Shown piece by piece: positions 63,780-64,000 of a stretch of DNA of 64,000 nt. The position numbers were made by a program, and so were the translations under genes. How positions within the stretch are numbered: position 1 is the first letter of the stretch; each line of letters starts with the position of its first letter. The notes under the pieces are model-generated. The model ran no database searches, had not been told where the DNA came from, and saw only the letters and a program-made list of their open reading frames with translations. Origin of the DNA: Pseudofrankia saprophytica (GTDB lineage: Bacteria > Actinomycetota > Actinomycetes > Frankiales > Frankiaceae); NCBI RefSeq assembly GCF_000235425.2, contig NZ_KI912266.1, positions 1,996,088 through 2,060,087 on the forward strand, in the 5' to 3' direction.

Positions 63780-64000
63780 TCAGGGCTGGTAGTCACGGTC
63801 ACGGACGAGTTCAGCGGCGTAGTGGTGCCAGGTGCCCCCAGCCTGAGCGGTCCAGCGGGCGGCGGTGGTCGGGTGCATCGAGAGCATGTCGGCCAGGACG
63901 GCGGTGGGGAGTTCGGCGGCGAGCTGGGTTATCGCGGCGCGGCGACCGGCGACCGCGGAGACCCCGAGCTTGCGCAGACGCTCCCCGAGCCGGGCGGGGG
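63780..64000 (-). CDS. Recombinase-associated protein, partial
   Basis: Only the C-terminal 73 residues are inside the window; the start lies beyond 64000. The visible part (ARLGERLRKLGVSAVAGRRA, then AITQLAAELPTAVLADMLSM and HPTTAARWTAQAGGTWHHYA) contains a helix-turn-helix. It resembles the tail of proteins found beside or fused to actinobacterial site-specific integrases. The stop is the TGA complementary to 63780-63782. Identity of the full protein cannot be judged. Confidence 0.5.
   Translation of the reverse strand, partial: PARLGERLRKLGVSAVAGRRAAITQLAAELPTAVLADMLSMHPTTAARWTAQAGGTWHHYAAELVRDRDYQP

Overview
The window looks like the accessory genome of a GC-rich actinobacterium. A Frankia-like member of the Frankiales is my best guess. 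The guess rests on the coding bias, frequent GTG starts, paralogous DUF574 methyltransferases, membrane-anchored Ser/Thr kinases with WD40 tails, XRE/DUF5753 regulators and a very high density of decayed transposons. It is an inference from gene content, not a phylogenetic result. No rRNA, tRNA, CRISPR array or replication origin was seen.

Layout. (1) 1-11.3 kb: two DUF574 methyltransferases, a BTAD-type regulator, a kinase-WD40 gene with a small upstream partner, an anti-sigma-like ATPase, and a HAD hydrolase facing an XRE regulator between the arms of a 228-bp inverted repeat, followed by a decayed sugar-nucleotide epimerase. (2) 11.5-19.6 kb: a compact class I lanthipeptide cluster of the FxLD type. 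It encodes an isoaspartate-methyltransferase-like enzyme, a 66-aa precursor, a GC-rich hairpin, LanB, LanC, a thiopeptide-type SpaB_C protein and a last gene whose 3' end is interrupted by an IS256-family element with a clear 8-bp target duplication. (3) 21-28.5 kb: a gene graveyard of an excisionase-like ORF, TPR, NACHT, AraC and WD40 fragments, a serine resolvase broken by one missing base, an IS3 element and a 1194-bp IS, with two apparently intact metabolic genes (a methyltransferase and an oxidoreductase) surviving. (4) 28.8-63.3 kb: an island of NLR-like signalling proteins. It holds an EAD1-NB-ARC protein with 25 helical repeats, a ricin-type lectin, an EAD1-NACHT-membrane protein, a sigma-like factor coupled to an XRE/DUF5753 protein, a kinase with 14 WD40 blades, a TIR-TM-WD40 protein, an esterase-like hydrolase coupled to a transglutaminase-like/NTPase/TPR giant, and a TIR-NTPase-helical-repeat giant. 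Between them lie a second copy of the 1194-bp IS and fragments of IS6, IS3 and Tn3 transposases and of group II introns. (5) 63.5-64 kb: the remnant of a tyrosine recombinase and a partial recombinase-associated ORF running off the window.

How the parts fit. The lanthipeptide genes overlap by a few bases (ATGA junctions) and should work as one operon: LanB and the SpaB_C protein dehydrate, LanC cyclises, and the methyltransferase probably makes an isoaspartate or related modification. The NLR-like genes share one architecture: a short effector or adaptor domain (EAD1, TIR, transglutaminase-like), a nucleotide-switch ATPase and a long, recently amplified repeat sensor. This matches NTP-dependent biological-conflict systems such as phage defence. 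The most novel-looking unit is the two-gene operon at 49983-56943, an LCAT-like hydrolase overlapping a transglutaminase/NTPase/16xTPR protein.
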